Assembly (NCBI GenBank): GCA_964608185.1
Contig: CAZSMR010000002.1
Coordinates: 1 to 64,000 of the forward strand
Source: Porticoccus sp964608185
Lineage (GTDB): Bacteria; Pseudomonadota; Gammaproteobacteria; Pseudomonadales; Porticoccaceae
DNA: 64,000 nucleotides
Direction: 5' to 3'
In this document: positions 52,955 through 63,241 of the stretch, one piece after another
How the letters are laid out: each line of letters opens with the position of its first letter
Position numbering within the stretch: the stretch's first letter is position 1
Notes under the pieces: generated by a model
The model's database searches: none
Told to the model about the DNA's origin: nothing
Seen by the model: the letters and a program-made list of their open reading frames with translations, nothing else
Position numbers and translations under genes: made by a program

Positions 52955-53221
52955 ATGGATATAAAAAACGAGGCACGTAAGCACCTATTATTTTTTTTAT
53001 TAAAGGTAATGGATGATAGTTATACGCAAAACGAATTTGAAAATTTTTTCATTCTGACTTATCAGGATACTGATCTTGAAACAATACGACAACTAACCCT
53101 TAAAATTATAAAGCCATCTTACGAATCCAATATTTTTAAGAGAAAGCAAATTTCGTCTGAAGATAAAGTTTGGATTGAAGGAGTAATATCTGATCTTAAG
53201 TCTGCTTCTGTGCTTGAATAA
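52955..53221 (+). CDS. Small hypothetical protein
   Basis: 88 aa, not recognised. It is soluble, rich in Asp/Glu and Lys, and predicted to be helical (EARKHLLFFLLKVMDDSYTQNEFENFF, then EDKVWIEGVISDLKSASVLE). There is no Cys, signal peptide or membrane helix. It is in the same direction as the HopJ-family gene and recJ and fills the gap between them with codon use like its neighbours. Whether it is expressed is not shown, but length and placement make it a likely gene. Confidence 0.6.
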   Translation: MDIKNEARKHLLFFLLKVMDDSYTQNEFENFFILTYQDTDLETIRQLTLKIIKPSYESNIFKRKQISSEDKVWIEGVISDLKSASVLE

Positions 53222-53298
53222 TAGATCCATTTTCTATTCAGGACTAAAAGTCTTTAAGGCTAAATAATTTTAGGTTGAGACGTTCATGAGGTAGTCTA

Positions 53299-55059
53299 TT
53301 GAAAAAAGCTGTAAGTGTTAAGAGAAGCTTTAAAAACCGTGAATTAAGTTTAAAGCATAATAATTTTGAAAATGAACTCTCCAGTTTACTCAAAAGAATA
53401 TACTTGGGTCGAGGAGTTTTTTCTGATGCGGAACTAGATCTTTCTCTAGAAAAACTCCCATTACCAGAAGGTTTTAAAGGTTTAAAAGAAAGTATAGCTC
53501 TCCTAGAGCAGGCATTGATCCAACAGCAGCATGTGCTAATAATAGGAGATTTCGATGTTGATGGAGCTACTAGCACAGCCCTTGTTATGTTGGCTCTGCG
53601 TGCAATGGGACTAAAAAATTTAGATTTTATAGTCCCCAATCGTTTCAAATTTGGCTACGGTTTAACCCCAGGCATCGTTTTATTAGCAAAAAAAAGTAAC
53701 CCTGACCTGCTTATTACTGTCGATAACGGCATATCTAGTATTGACGGGGTCTCTGCTGCAAAAGCAGCAGGAATTAAAGTCCTGATAACCGATCACCATC
53801 TACCAGGATCAGAATTACCGGCTGCAGATGCCATCTTAAATCCAAATCAGTATGATTGTGATTTTCCAAGTAAAAACCTAGCTGGAGTTGGGGTAGCTTT
53901 TTACTTATTAGGGGCTCTTAGATCTAAATTACGAGATACCGGCTGGTTCAAGAAAAAATGTATCGCGGTTCCAAGTATGACTCAATGGTTAGATCTAGTT
54001 GCGCTTGGAACCGTAGCAGATGTTGTTCCTTTTGATCATGCTAATAGAATACTGGTTCATCAGGGTTTGCTTCGAATTCGTTCAGGGCAATTAAGACCAG
54101 GAATTCAGGCATTGTTAGACTTAGCAAAAAAAGATCACAAAAGGTTAATTGCTAGCGATTTAGGTTTTGCTTTAGGACCTCGTCTTAATGCTGCTGGACG
54201 TTTAGATGATATGAGTATTGGTATTGCCTGCTTGATAGAAAATAATCCTACGATTGCAAAAAAGTATGCTTTGCAGCTCGATCAACTGAATCATAATAGA
54301 AGAAAAATTGAAGCAGATATGCAAGAAGAAGGGTTAGAAACTCTCGACCGTATTAATATAGATCAGAAATCATTGCCTTGGGGAATTTGTTTATTTAATA
54401 GTAAGTGGCATCAAGGTGTAGTTGGTTTACTTGCATCAAGAATTAAGGATCGTGTGCATCGACCTGTTATTGTCTTTGCAGATGCTGGTGTTGAAGGTAC
54501 TGAAAAAGAATATAAGGGGTCTGCTCGTTCAATTCCTGGATTACATATTAGAGATGTTTTGGAGAGCATTGCCACAGCCCATCCTGAGTTAATAACAAAA
54601 TTTGGTGGCCATGCTATGGCCGCAGGACTTAGTCTTAAATCAACTGACTATACTGCTTTTTCTCAAGCTTTTGATATTGAAGTTAGGCGCCAGTTAACCC
54701 CATTTGATCTAGAGTCTGTAGTTCTTTTAGATGGAGAGCTAACTTCAGAAGAATTAAGTCTAGAAAATGGGCTGTTAATTAGGGGATCAGGTCCTTGGGG
54801 TCAACATTTTCCAGAACCACTTTTTAGAGGAAAATTCTATATTATTAGTCAGCGTATCGTTGGTGAGAAGCATTTAAAGCTGTTACTTTCTTTGACGGAT
54901 CAGGGGCAACAGCCGATAGATGCAATTGCTTTTAATGTAGATATGGATTTCTGGCTAAGCTCCAAAAAAGAAAGGGTTGATATTGCTTATAAAGTAGATG
55001 TTAACTTTTGGAAGGAAAGAGAATCATTACAATTAATAGTAGAGTTTTTTATTCACTAA
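53299..55059 (+). CDS. recJ: Single-stranded-DNA-specific exonuclease RecJ
   Basis: 586 aa from a TTG at 53299 with GAGG 7 nt upstream. RecJ degrades single-stranded DNA 5' to 3' in recombination and mismatch repair. DHH-family motifs are IIGDFDVDGATSTALVM, ITVDNGISSIDG and LITDHHLPGSE. The DHHA1 region GGHAMAAGLSL and the C-terminal OB domain follow. The last 11 bases overlap the end of the convergent uup gene. prfB and lysS lie beyond uup. Confidence 0.96.
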   Translation: MKKAVSVKRSFKNRELSLKHNNFENELSSLLKRIYLGRGVFSDAELDLSLEKLPLPEGFKGLKESIALLEQALIQQQHVLIIGDFDVDGATSTALVMLALRAMGLKNLDFIVPNRFKFGYGLTPGIVLLAKKSNPDLLITVDNGISSIDGVSAAKAAGIKVLITDHHLPGSELPAADAILNPNQYDCDFPSKNLAGVGVAFYLLGALRSKLRDTGWFKKKCIAVPSMTQWLDLVALGTVADVVPFDHANRILVHQGLLRIRSGQLRPGIQALLDLAKKDHKRLIASDLGFALGPRLNAAGRLDDMSIGIACLIENNPTIAKKYALQLDQLNHNRRKIEADMQEEGLETLDRINIDQKSLPWGICLFNSKWHQGVVGLLASRIKDRVHRPVIVFADAGVEGTEKEYKGSARSIPGLHIRDVLESIATAHPELITKFGGHAMAAGLSLKSTDYTAFSQAFDIEVRRQLTPFDLESVVLLDGELTSEELSLENGLLIRGSGPWGQHFPEPLFRGKFYIISQRIVGEKHLKLLLSLTDQGQQPIDAIAFNVDMDFWLSSKKERVDIAYKVDVNFWKERESLQLIVEFFIH

Positions 55060-56947
55060 TCTCTAATTCAAGCCATCTCTCTGACGCCAAATCAAGAGCC
55101 TTTTGTTTTTCTTCTAAAGCATCTAAGAGGGGTTGTGTTTCTGTAAAGGGCTTAAGATAAAATTCTGGTTTTGTAGCCTCAGTTTGTAACTGGACTATAT
55201 CTTCTTCCATTTTTTTTATGATTTCTGGAAGCATATCAAGTTCACGTTGGAGTTTATAGCTAAGTTTAGCTAGTGATACTTTTTTTGAATATTCTCCGCT
55301 TGTATTACTAAATGTATTTTTTTCTAACTCTTGACTACTTTGGTGATCTGTAACTTTTAAATCTTTACCGTAGTTTTCCCAGTCACTATATCCCCCCAGG
55401 TATTCTTGAACTTTACCTTTATCTTCAAAAACAAGGACACTTGTGACAACATTGTCGAGAAACTGACGGTCATGGCTAACAATAATTAATGTACCTTTAT
55501 ATTCTACAAGCTGCTCTTCAAGAACCTCTAGCATTTCGATATCAAGATCGTTAGTGGGCTCATCTAGTACCAACAAATTAGTTGGTTGAGTAAATAATTT
55601 AGCTAAAAGAACCCGATTTCTTTCACCCCCAGAAAGGGCTTTTACTGGGGTCATAGCCCTCTTTGGTGAGAATAAAAAGTTTCGTAAGTAACCTATTATA
55701 TGACGGTCTTTCCCATTAATTTTTATATACTCTTTTCCGTTCCCAACATTTTCAGCAATAGTTTTTTCGGTATCTAATTCTCGATGAATCTGATCAAAGT
55801 AGCCTATATTTAAATTAGTGCCTAATTTTACGGATCCCTTATTAGGTGAGATCTGCCCCAAAAGGATTTTTAGTAGTGTTGATTTACCAACACCATTATT
55901 ACCAATGAGACCTATACGATCACCCCTACGTATTTTAATATTGATATTATTTATTAACGTTTCGTCATCGTAGCTGTGCCTAAGACTGCGAGCCTCGATA
56001 ACCTTTCGACCTGATTTTTCCGAGGTTTCTACACTGATTTTGGCTTTTCCTTGACGACTAGATCGCTCCATACGCTCTTGTCTCATAGCGATTAGTGAAC
56101 GAACTCGCCCCTCATTTCTTGTGCGTCTTGCTTTGATCCCTTGACGAATCCAAACCTCTTCTTCTGCGAGACGCTTGTCAAATAAATTATTTCGGGTTTC
56201 CTCAGTCTCCATTGCTTTTTCTTTGAGCAGCAGGTAATTATTAAAAGTTCCAGGCCAACTAATAAGCTTGCTAACCTCAATCTCTACAATACGCGTAGCT
56301 AATTTCTGTAAAAAATTTCTGTCATGAGTAATAAAAATAACACTTCCTTGATATCCGCGTATTTTATGTTCTAACCATTCAATCGTACTGATATCCAGAT
56401 GGTTAGTGGGCTCATCTAAAAGTAGTAAATCTGGATTTGATACTAACGCTTTGCCTAAGGCAACTCGACGTCGCCAGCCTCCAGAAAGCTCAGCTAGAGT
56501 TTTATTTGCAGGTAAATTTAGCTGACTAATGATAGTTTCTACTTGTTGATCAATCTGCCAACCGCCGCCAGCATCAATTTGTGCTTGTAATTCCGCTAGC
56601 TCATTCAAACCTCTTTTATCCATAGTTTTTTCGGCAAGCTGGTTAAATAGATCAATTAACTTTTGTTGATCAGATAGCCCTTCTCTGACTACATCAAAAA
56701 CTTTAGAATTTACAGCCGAAGGAAGACTCTGTTCAAGCTGACTGATGCGTAAATGTTTTCTATAATGTAATTCGCCAGAATCAGGTGTAATTTCTCGATT
56801 AATAATTTTAAGTAGCGTAGATTTTCCTGCGCCATTTCTACCTATAAGGCAAATACGTTCTCCTGGTTCTACAGAAAAATTAGTACTATGTAATAATGGT
56901 ACATCTCCAAATTCAATAGATATGTCATCTAGACGGATTAGGCTCAT
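55049..56947 (-). CDS. uup: ABC-F family ATPase, Uup-like
   Basis: 632 aa with two ABC domains and no membrane segments. Walker A motifs are GRNGAGKST near residue 37 and GNNGVGKST near residue 348; signature LSGGWRRR and LSGGERNR; Walker B LLLDEPTNHLD and LVLDEPTNDLD. The C-terminal coiled-coil DNA-binding extension (residues about 550-632) is typical of Uup. ABC-F proteins act on ribosomes, and Uup also affects transposon excision. It converges on recJ with an 11-bp overlap. Confidence 0.93.
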   Translation of the reverse strand: MSLIRLDDISIEFGDVPLLHSTNFSVEPGERICLIGRNGAGKSTLLKIINREITPDSGELHYRKHLRISQLEQSLPSAVNSKVFDVVREGLSDQQKLIDLFNQLAEKTMDKRGLNELAELQAQIDAGGGWQIDQQVETIISQLNLPANKTLAELSGGWRRRVALGKALVSNPDLLLLDEPTNHLDISTIEWLEHKIRGYQGSVIFITHDRNFLQKLATRIVEIEVSKLISWPGTFNNYLLLKEKAMETEETRNNLFDKRLAEEEVWIRQGIKARRTRNEGRVRSLIAMRQERMERSSRQGKAKISVETSEKSGRKVIEARSLRHSYDDETLINNINIKIRRGDRIGLIGNNGVGKSTLLKILLGQISPNKGSVKLGTNLNIGYFDQIHRELDTEKTIAENVGNGKEYIKINGKDRHIIGYLRNFLFSPKRAMTPVKALSGGERNRVLLAKLFTQPTNLLVLDEPTNDLDIEMLEVLEEQLVEYKGTLIIVSHDRQFLDNVVTSVLVFEDKGKVQEYLGGYSDWENYGKDLKVTDHQSSQELEKNTFSNTSGEYSKKVSLAKLSYKLQRELDMLPEIIKKMEEDIVQLQTEATKPEFYLKPFTETQPLLDALEEKQKALDLASERWLELEISE

Positions 56948-57180
56948 AGCTTATCTTACTGTTTGAGTGGTTAGTGATATAGAATATCCGCGAATTCTAA
57001 CAGAATTTTTTATTTTCGTGGCAATCTTAATTTAATTTTTAAAAATAGTTTAATGGTTGGTTTAGAGTAATTCCTAAAAACTAAAGCTCGATCGTCTATT
57101 CAGTCTTTAAGTAGGTGGAGAAGGGGCCAATAATCCGATAGAATTCGATACCTGTATAAGTTTTCAGGTGCTAATATTCA

Positions 57181-58276
57181 ATGGAAATTAATCCTATCAA
57201 GAATACCTTAAAAGACCTTCAGGCAAGAACTGATATGCTTCGGGGGTACCTTTGACTATGTTAATAAAAAAGATCGACTCCTCGAGGTTGAATTAGAGCT
57301 TGGAGATTCTAGCGTGTGGGCTGATGCCAGCCGCGCTAAAAGTCTTGGTCGAGAGAGATCTTCCTTGCAGCTAATTGTAGAAACGATAGATACACTAGAT
57401 ATAGGAATTTCTGATGCTAGTGAATTTTTGGAGTTAGCATTTACCGAAAAAGATATTGATTCTATAAAAACGATAGAATTGGAACTGTCAGATTTATCAA
57501 CTAGATTAGCTAAGCTAGAGTTTTGTAGAATGTTTTCTGGGCCTATGGACGCTAATAACGCATATTTAGACATTCAATCAGGTTCTGGTGGGACTGAAGC
57601 ACAAGATTGGGCTGAAATGGTTCTACGAATGTACCTTCGTTGGGGAGAGAGAAAAGGGTTCAAGACAACACTTGAAGAAGTTTCTTCAGGGGATGTGGCT
57701 GGTATAAAAAGTGCTACGATTCACTTTGAAGGGGATTATGCATTTGGCTGGTTACGAACAGAAACAGGAGTTCATCGATTAGTTAGAAAGTCACCGTTTG
57801 ACTCAGGAAATCGAAGGCATACTTCTTTTTGTTCCGTATTTTCCTCCCCAGAAATAGATGACGACATAGAAATTGATATTAATCCGTCAGATGTACGAAC
57901 AGATACTTATAGAGCTAGTGGCGCTGGCGGCCAACATATAAACAAGACAGACTCAGCTGTAAGATTAACTCATACCCCATCAGGCGTAGTAGTTCAGTGT
58001 CAAAGTGAGCGATCTCAGCATCAGAATCGAGATAACTGTTGGAAGATGCTAAGAGCAAGGCTTTATGAGCAAGAAATGCTGAAACGAACTGAGGCTGCTC
58101 AGGTACTAGAGGATTCGAAATCAGATATCGGATGGGGTAGCCAGATTCGCTCTTACGTCTTAGATGACCAGAGAATTAAAGATCTACGAACGAATGTTCA
58201 AACTAGTAACTGTAGCTCAGTGTTAGATGGAAGCTTAGATCAGTTTATAGAAGCATCGCTAAAAGCAGGCTTGTAA
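57181..58276 (+). CDS. prfB: Peptide chain release factor 2, with programmed +1 frameshift
   Basis: The product is 364 aa, read as 57181-57252 joined to 57254-58276. The first 24 codons end at an in-frame TGA (57253-57255). A +1 shift at CTT-TGA-C continues with DYVNKKDRLLEVE, as in E. coli RF2. The SPF stop-recognition tripeptide is in VRKSPFDS and the GGQ peptidyl-hydrolysis motif is in GAGGQHINKTD. RF2 releases peptides at UGA and UAA. Gene callers that ignore the shift will start at a GTG near 57314 and lose about 44 residues. lysS follows, as expected. Confidence 0.97.
57241..57256 (+). other. Programmed +1 frameshift site of prfB
   Basis: CGGGGGTACCTTTGAC. The internal Shine-Dalgarno-like GGGGG, the CTT slippery codon and the weak UGA-C context are all present. 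Compared with the E. coli AGGGGGTATCTTTGAC it differs by A to C at the first base and T to C in the TAT codon. The shift is autoregulated by the level of RF2. Confidence 0.95.
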
Positions 58277-58346
58277 ATGTATAAATCCTAGTTGAGAATA
58301 TATTGGCTGAACTTTATTAATCTAAATTAAATGAATTGGAAAAAAG

Positions 58347-59858
58347 ATGAGCAAAGAATTAAATCAAGATGAGAATAAACTAATTGCCGAAAGAAGGGCT
58401 AAATTAGAAGTAATTCGTGAACAGGCCTCTAATGCTAACATAAGCTCTTTTCCTAATGACTTTAGGAGAAAAAATCTAGCCGATGATTTACAAAAAAAAT
58501 ATTCAAATAAGTTAAAAGAGGAACTTGAGATATCCGGACACGAAGTAAGTGTTGCTGGCCGCTTAATAAGAAATCGCGGTGCTTTTATGGTAGTTCAGGA
58601 CATGTCTGGAACCATACAGCTGTATGTAACTAAAGAAGCTAGGCCTTTCGCTAAGAGCTTGGATCTTGGAGATATTGTAGGTATTAACGGAGTCCTACAT
58701 AAATCTGGCAAAGGTGACTTGTATGTAAGTATGGATGATAATTATCTTTTAACAAAATCATTAAGACCTTTGCCTGATAAGCATCATGGCCTATCAGACA
58801 AAGAATTAAGATATCGGCAACGTTACGTCGATCTCATCGTGAATCCTGATTCTCGCGAAGTATTTAAAATTCGTACACAAGTTATCAATTTTCTTCGCTC
58901 TTATCTTAACGATAACCACTTTATGGAAGTCGAAACTCCGATGCTTCAGGTTATTCCTGGGGGAGCCGCAGCCCGACCTTTTGTTACTCACCATAATGCA
59001 CTAGATCTCGATATGTATTTGAGAATTGCACCAGAACTATATTTAAAAAGATTAGTAGTTGGAGGTTTCGAGCGGGTATATGAAATTAACCGTAATTTTC
59101 GTAATGAAGGTCTGTCTACTAGGCACAATCCTGAGTTTACTATGCTTGAGTTTTATCAGGCTTATTCAGACTATATCGACTTAATGGATATGACTGAAGA
59201 TATGTTACGGAAGTTAGCCTTTTCGGTATTAGGTAAATTTACTGTTAGTAGTACGCTAAGAGATAAGGAAGGCGCGACGATCCAAGAAACAATCTATGAT
59301 TTTTCAAAACCCTTTCAAAGAATGTCAGTTTTTAATTCTATACTAAAGTTTAATGCAGGTATTTCAGCTGAAGAGTTAAGTGATGAACAAGGGGCTCGAA
59401 ATATTGCATCAAATCTTGATATTCCTCTAAAAGATATCTGGGGTTTAGGTAAGGTTCAAATCGAGATTTTTGAAAAAACCGTAGAACACTTACTTGATGA
59501 GCCAACATTTATCATAGAGTATCCAACAGAGGTATCACCACTGGCTCGCCGAAATGATAATAATCGATTTGTAACAGATAGATTTGAATTTTTTGTGGGG
59601 GGGAAAGAGATAGCTAATGGATTTTCAGAGCTAAATGATGCAGAAGACCAGGCCTTAAGATTCAGTCAGCAAGTAGCTGAAAAAGATGCTGGAGACGAAG
59701 AAGCCATGCATTATGATTCAGACTATATTAGAGCACTAGAATATGGATTACCTCCAACTGCTGGAGAGGGAATTGGTATTGATCGATTAGTCATGCTTTT
59801 GACAAATTCTTCATCCATACGAGATGTACTTTTGTTTCCTCATATGCGACCAGAATAG
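58347..59858 (+). CDS. lysS: Lysyl-tRNA synthetase (class II)
   Basis: 503 aa. An N-terminal OB-fold anticodon domain (GRLIRNRGAFMVVQDMSGTIQLYV) leads into the class II core: motif 1 MEVETPMLQVIPGGAAARPF, motif 2 FRNEGLSTRHNPEFTMLEFYQAY and motif 3 GEGIGIDRLVMLLTN. It is distinct from the truncated paralogue epmA. It follows prfB after 70 nt, the standard order. GGA lies before the ATG. Confidence 0.97.
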   Translation: MSKELNQDENKLIAERRAKLEVIREQASNANISSFPNDFRRKNLADDLQKKYSNKLKEELEISGHEVSVAGRLIRNRGAFMVVQDMSGTIQLYVTKEARPFAKSLDLGDIVGINGVLHKSGKGDLYVSMDDNYLLTKSLRPLPDKHHGLSDKELRYRQRYVDLIVNPDSREVFKIRTQVINFLRSYLNDNHFMEVETPMLQVIPGGAAARPFVTHHNALDLDMYLRIAPELYLKRLVVGGFERVYEINRNFRNEGLSTRHNPEFTMLEFYQAYSDYIDLMDMTEDMLRKLAFSVLGKFTVSSTLRDKEGATIQETIYDFSKPFQRMSVFNSILKFNAGISAEELSDEQGARNIASNLDIPLKDIWGLGKVQIEIFEKTVEHLLDEPTFIIEYPTEVSPLARRNDNNRFVTDRFEFFVGGKEIANGFSELNDAEDQALRFSQQVAEKDAGDEEAMHYDSDYIRALEYGLPPTAGEGIGIDRLVMLLTNSSSIRDVLLFPHMRPE

Positions 59859-59898
59859 AAACCCGTTGCCCTTATTATTTAAATTATAGGTTATGTAA

Positions 59899-62667
59899 TT
59901 AGATATCTATGATTTTTTCTTTTTGTTTTAATATTTTGGTATGGGTTTTTTCTACCTCTTTAAGTCGCTCTTTTTCTGCCTTCACAATATCTTGTGGAGC
60001 TTTGCTAGTAAATGATTCGTTTGCTAACTTGTTTTTGATACGTAGTTGTTCTTTTTTGACCTTTTCTAGTTCTTTATCGAGCCTCTTAACCTCTTCTTTT
60101 TTATCAATCAGCCCGGCCATAGGAACAAGAATTTCCATTTCTCCCATCAGTGCTGTTATGGAGGTTGGCGCTTCTTCGTCAGGGGAAAGCCAGATGATTT
60201 TCTCCAGATAACCTAATTTAACCAAATAAGCTTTGTTTTGATCTAGGCGGCGCTTGTCTTCTTTTGTCCCATTACGTAAGTAAATAGTTAGCATTTTGGC
60301 TGGCGATATATTCATTTCACCACGAATATTGCGAATTCCAACAACAGCATTTTTAAGCCACTCAACATTTATAGTGGCCTCTTTATCTATAAGGTTTTCA
60401 TTAGCTAAAGGATAAGGCTGCAACATGATAGTTTCACCCTCAACTCCGACTAAACTTTTTACCTGTTGCCATATCTCTTCTGTAATAAATGGCATAAATG
60501 GATGCGCCATTCTCAGGGTAGCTTCCAAGACTCTTATTAAAGTTCGACGCGTTCCTATTTTTAGTAATGGGTCAATATCTTCCCCCCATAAAATAGGCTT
60601 GGAGAGCTCTAAGTACCAGTCACAATATTCATTCCATATAAATTCGTAAATAGCTTGAGATGCTAAATCAAACCGGTAGTTTTCAATCGCACCTACAACT
60701 TCCTTCTCAACTTTCTGTAATCGACTTATAATCCAACGATCAGGTAGTGATAGACGATAATTTTTGTGATCATTTTGCCCGCATTCCTGACCCTCGGTAT
60801 TCATCAATACATAACGTGCAGCGTTCCATATTTTATTACAAAAATTACGAAAACCTTCAATTCTACCCACATCGAAGTTAATATCTCGTCCGGTTGCTGC
60901 TAGAGAGTAGTACGTAAAGCGAAGTGCATCGGTCCCATAAGCTCCTATACCATTTGAAAATTCTTTACGTGTTTGCTTGTCGATTTTTTCGCGCAGTTGA
61001 GGCACCATCATTCCTGAAGTTCTTTTTGTAACCAGCGGCTCAAGCTCAATACCATCAATCAAGTCTATAGGATCAAGAACGTTCCCTTTAGACTTTGACA
61101 TTTTTTGGCCTTGACTATCCCGAACTAGACCATGAACAAAGACTGTTTTGAATGGAACATCACCCATAAAATATAGGCTCATCATAATCATTCTTGCGAC
61201 CCAAAAGAAAATAATATCGAATCCGGTAACTAGAACACTTGTAGGGTGATGTTTTTCTAAAAGTTTATTATTTTCTGGCCAACCAAGAGTTGCAAAAGTC
61301 CACAAACTGGATGAAAACCAAGTATCTAAAACATCATTATCTTGTGTGAGCCCAACACTACCAAGATCATTTTTCTGACGAATTTCTTCTTCAGATCTCC
61401 CAACATAAAAATTACCCTCATTGTCATACCAGGCAGGAATGCGATGCCCCCACCAAAGTTGTCGAGATATACACCAATCTTGAATATTTCGCATCCAAGA
61501 AAAATACATATTTTCATATTGTTTTGGTACAAACTCGATATCACCCTCTTCAACTGCAATAACAGCTTTCTTGGCAAGAGGGGATGTTCTGACATACCAT
61601 TGGTTGGTTAGATAGGGTTCTATGATCATACCTGAGCGATCACCACGAGGTATTTTTATTCTATGAGGTTCAATTTTTTCAAGTAACCCTAATTTATCGA
61701 GGTCACCTATAATTTTTTTTCTTGCATCGAATCTGCCCATTCCGATGTACTCAGGTGGTACATTTGAGTTTAGTCGGGCATCATCATCAAATATATTTAT
61801 TACAGGTAAACTATGACGTTGCCCCATTTCATAGTCGTTGAAATCATGAGCAGGCGTAATTTTAACGCAACCTGTACCAAAATCTTTATCGACATAGTCA
61901 TCAGCTATTATTAGAATTTTACGATTAGTAAGAGGTAAAATAATATGCTTGCCAATAAGATTTTTATATCTTTCGTCTTCAGGATGAACTGCAACCGCGG
62001 TATCTCCAAGCATAGTTTCTGGCCGAGTGGTTGCAACTGTTAAAAACCCATCTTTATTAGACAAGGGATATTTAAAGTGCCATAAATTACCTTCCTCTTC
62101 TTCTGAGATTACCTCAAGATCAGAAATAGCGGTATGTAGCTTAGGATCCCAATTTACGAGCCTTTTTCCTCGATAGATTAGATTATCCTCATACATTCTA
62201 ATGAAGGCCTCTTGGACAGCCGTATAAAATCCGTCATCCATAGTGAAGCGCTCTCTAGACCAGTCTGCGGAGGCACCTAAACGTCGGAGTTGACTTGTAA
62301 TAGTTCCTCCTGATACTTTCTTCCAGTTCCAAACTTTTTTTATGAATTCTTTTCGACCTAAGTCATGACGTGTGATTCCATCATTGCTTAGAAGACGCTC
62401 AACTACCATTTGTGTAGCAATTCCAGCATGATCTGTACCTACTTGCCATAAAGTGTCCTTACCTTTCATTCGCTGGTAGCGAACCAAGGCATCCATGATA
62501 GCCTCTTGAAAACCATGACCCATATGAAGATTTCCGGTGACATTCGGTGGAGGTATCATTATGCAGAAAGATGGAGCACCATTTTCTGTGGATTTAAAAT
62601 ATCCACGTTTTTCCCAGATTTTATACCACTGAATTTCTATATCTTTGGGACGATAAGTTTTTTCCAT
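59899..62667 (-). CDS. valS: Valyl-tRNA synthetase
   Basis: 922 aa, a class I synthetase. The HIGH motif is HMGH at residues 48-51 in NVTGNLHMGHGF. The CP1 editing domain contains VATTRPETMLGDTAVAVHP, and the KMSKS motif is in DSQGQKMSKSKGNVLDP. The C-terminal anticodon domain ends with the Val-specific arm coiled coil (KEEVKRLDKELEKVKKEQLR). It converges on lysS. holC and pepA lie upstream on the same strand, the normal pepA-holC-valS order. Confidence 0.97.
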   Translation of the reverse strand: MEKTYRPKDIEIQWYKIWEKRGYFKSTENGAPSFCIMIPPPNVTGNLHMGHGFQEAIMDALVRYQRMKGKDTLWQVGTDHAGIATQMVVERLLSNDGITRHDLGRKEFIKKVWNWKKVSGGTITSQLRRLGASADWSRERFTMDDGFYTAVQEAFIRMYEDNLIYRGKRLVNWDPKLHTAISDLEVISEEEEGNLWHFKYPLSNKDGFLTVATTRPETMLGDTAVAVHPEDERYKNLIGKHIILPLTNRKILIIADDYVDKDFGTGCVKITPAHDFNDYEMGQRHSLPVINIFDDDARLNSNVPPEYIGMGRFDARKKIIGDLDKLGLLEKIEPHRIKIPRGDRSGMIIEPYLTNQWYVRTSPLAKKAVIAVEEGDIEFVPKQYENMYFSWMRNIQDWCISRQLWWGHRIPAWYDNEGNFYVGRSEEEIRQKNDLGSVGLTQDNDVLDTWFSSSLWTFATLGWPENNKLLEKHHPTSVLVTGFDIIFFWVARMIMMSLYFMGDVPFKTVFVHGLVRDSQGQKMSKSKGNVLDPIDLIDGIELEPLVTKRTSGMMVPQLREKIDKQTRKEFSNGIGAYGTDALRFTYYSLAATGRDINFDVGRIEGFRNFCNKIWNAARYVLMNTEGQECGQNDHKNYRLSLPDRWIISRLQKVEKEVVGAIENYRFDLASQAIYEFIWNEYCDWYLELSKPILWGEDIDPLLKIGTRRTLIRVLEATLRMAHPFMPFITEEIWQQVKSLVGVEGETIMLQPYPLANENLIDKEATINVEWLKNAVVGIRNIRGEMNISPAKMLTIYLRNGTKEDKRRLDQNKAYLVKLGYLEKIIWLSPDEEAPTSITALMGEMEILVPMAGLIDKKEEVKRLDKELEKVKKEQLRIKNKLANESFTSKAPQDIVKAEKERLKEVEKTHTKILKQKEKIIDI

Positions 62668-62812
62668 GAGAGCTCATTTTGTTGTTGTATCAAGGTGTAC
62701 TAATTTACCCATAGTAGTTAGGTAAAAAAAATGTAGTGTTATCAAAAAACTTGAATTATAAATGGATAGGTATAACCGAGTCGATTAACTTATGTCCAAT
62801 AATAGTTTTTAG

Positions 62813-63241
62813 TTAACAAGCCTTAGTTAAATCATGATACTTAATAGGATACCCGCGATTTTGATAAAAGCTATAGCGCTCACGCTTTATTGCTATAACT
62901 TGCTGTTCATCGTAAACAATTTCTATAACTTTTTTGAATCGAGAAAACCAGCCTGGCGTAGATTCATCTGATAAGTTAATTAAGAGCCCATCATGCTCTC
63001 CTGGATCCAAGCTATGGCTAATGGAGATCGAAACTGATGGATCAGTTTCGATCTGATGAGGAAGAAAAGAAGAAGCTCTAAAGCCCCATAATTTTTTACT
63101 AATTTTATCTGATACGATTTCTTCAGGTGTACTTATAAGCACAGATAGATTTTTTTGATAAGCCTTTTCAGTTAACTGGCAAGCTAACAGCATGGCTGAA
63201 TCGTAGTCTCCTGTAATACGATAAAACATTATATTAGTCAT
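62813..63241 (-). CDS. holC: DNA polymerase III chi subunit
   Basis: 142 aa. The fold and position match HolC: NIMFYRITGDYDSAMLLACQLTEKAYQKN at the N-terminus, LWGFRASSFLPHQIETD in the middle and HDGLLINLSDESTPGWFSRFKKVIEIV. Chi links the clamp loader to single-strand-binding protein. Its ATG overlaps the pepA stop by 8 bases (ATGACTAA), so the two are coupled. valS follows 145 nt downstream. Confidence 0.9.
   Translation of the reverse strand: MTNIMFYRITGDYDSAMLLACQLTEKAYQKNLSVLISTPEEIVSDKISKKLWGFRASSFLPHQIETDPSVSISISHSLDPGEHDGLLINLSDESTPGWFSRFKKVIEIVYDEQQVIAIKRERYSFYQNRGYPIKYHDLTKAC

Noticed and set aside
56993..57011. Terminator AATTCT-AAC-AGAATT followed by T upstream of prfB
   Set aside because: The stem is short and AT-rich, and no gene upstream on the plus strand needs terminating there.
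57314..58276. Truncated prfB starting at GTG 57314
   Set aside because: The upstream 24-codon frame and the CTTTGAC shift site show the full gene starts at 57181.
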